5,468 nucleotides of DNA, taken from Deltaproteobacteria bacterium (GTDB taxonomy: Bacteria > Desulfobacterota > Desulfobacteria > Desulfobacterales > ETH-SRB1). The DNA lies in assembly GCA_003647525.1 (NCBI GenBank), contig QMMZ01000179.1:1-5468 (forward strand), read 5' to 3'. The position numbers and the translations under genes were made by a program. Shown here piece by piece: positions 5,365 to 5,468 of this stretch. The number at the start of each line of letters is the position of its first letter. The first letter of the stretch is position 1. Under the pieces are notes generated by a model. The model worked only from the letters and a program-made list of their open reading frames with translations. It was not told the origin of the DNA and searched no databases.

Positions 5365-5468
5365 GAACATCGAACATCGAATGTCCAACATCGAATTTTG
5401 AATAAGGTATTCTGCTAATTTATAAACTGGCGGAGCGAAGCGATTTCATCATTCGATGTTCATCATTC
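5365..5468. repeat. 7-base tandem repeat (GAACATC) with inverted partner, continues past edge
   Basis: Units GAACATC, GAACATC, GAATGTC, CAACATC and GAATTTT run from 5365 to 5399. At the right edge the opposite strand reads GAATGAT, GAACATC, GAATGAT (5448-5468), so the array has an inverted counterpart about 50 bases away that is cut by the window end. A compact GC-rich segment (GGCGGAGCGAAGCG, 5429-5442) lies between the arms. I recall this repeat type as common in environmental Desulfobacterota-like genomes. No function is known. Confidence 0.75.

Noticed and set aside
5209..5468. CRISPR array
   Set aside because: The units are 7-14 bases with no regular spacers, so these are tandem repeats and not repeat-spacer structure.

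Overview
The window is an AT-rich bacterial chromosome segment with three protein genes separated by intergenic DNA full of repeats. On the minus strand lie argC (N-acetyl-gamma-glutamyl-phosphate reductase, 1851-2888) and, downstream of it in the same direction, the first 497 codons of secA (preprotein translocase ATPase), which runs off the left edge. On the plus strand, diverging from argC, is a complete group II PLP-dependent decarboxylase (3337-4989) of the PanP type, a proposed aspartate 1-decarboxylase. The argC/secA neighbourhood, the protein sequences and the types of intergenic repeat resemble Desulfobacterota (former Deltaproteobacteria). That placement is an inference from memory and is not proven.

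Layout: 1-1493 secA (minus, partial). 1494-1850 is a gap holding the secA ribosome binding site, an imperfect inverted repeat built of 7-base units, a candidate secA extended -10 promoter, a lone copy of a repeat arm and a 30-codon ORF remnant. 1851-2888 is argC. 2889-3336 is the argC/panP divergent region, with two different inverted-repeat elements side by side (2903-3028 and 3048-3153), a candidate argC promoter whose -10 box is the end of the second element, and an 11-bp inverted repeat around the DNA upstream of panP. 3337-4989 is panP. 4990-5468 holds a short element derived from a REP-associated tyrosine transposase (RAYT), with end repeats, a good promoter and a stop-interrupted N-terminal fragment, followed by tandem 14-base and 7-base repeats up to the right edge.

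The three genes do not form one pathway. ArgC serves arginine synthesis, PanP would supply beta-alanine for pantothenate/CoA, and SecA drives protein export. The coding regions are ordinary and well conserved. The unusual content is in the gaps: several unrelated families of small repeats occupy essentially every intergenic region, and some of them appear to have become part of the promoters or leaders of argC and secA. I found no CRISPR array, tRNA, rRNA or convincing new multi-gene system.
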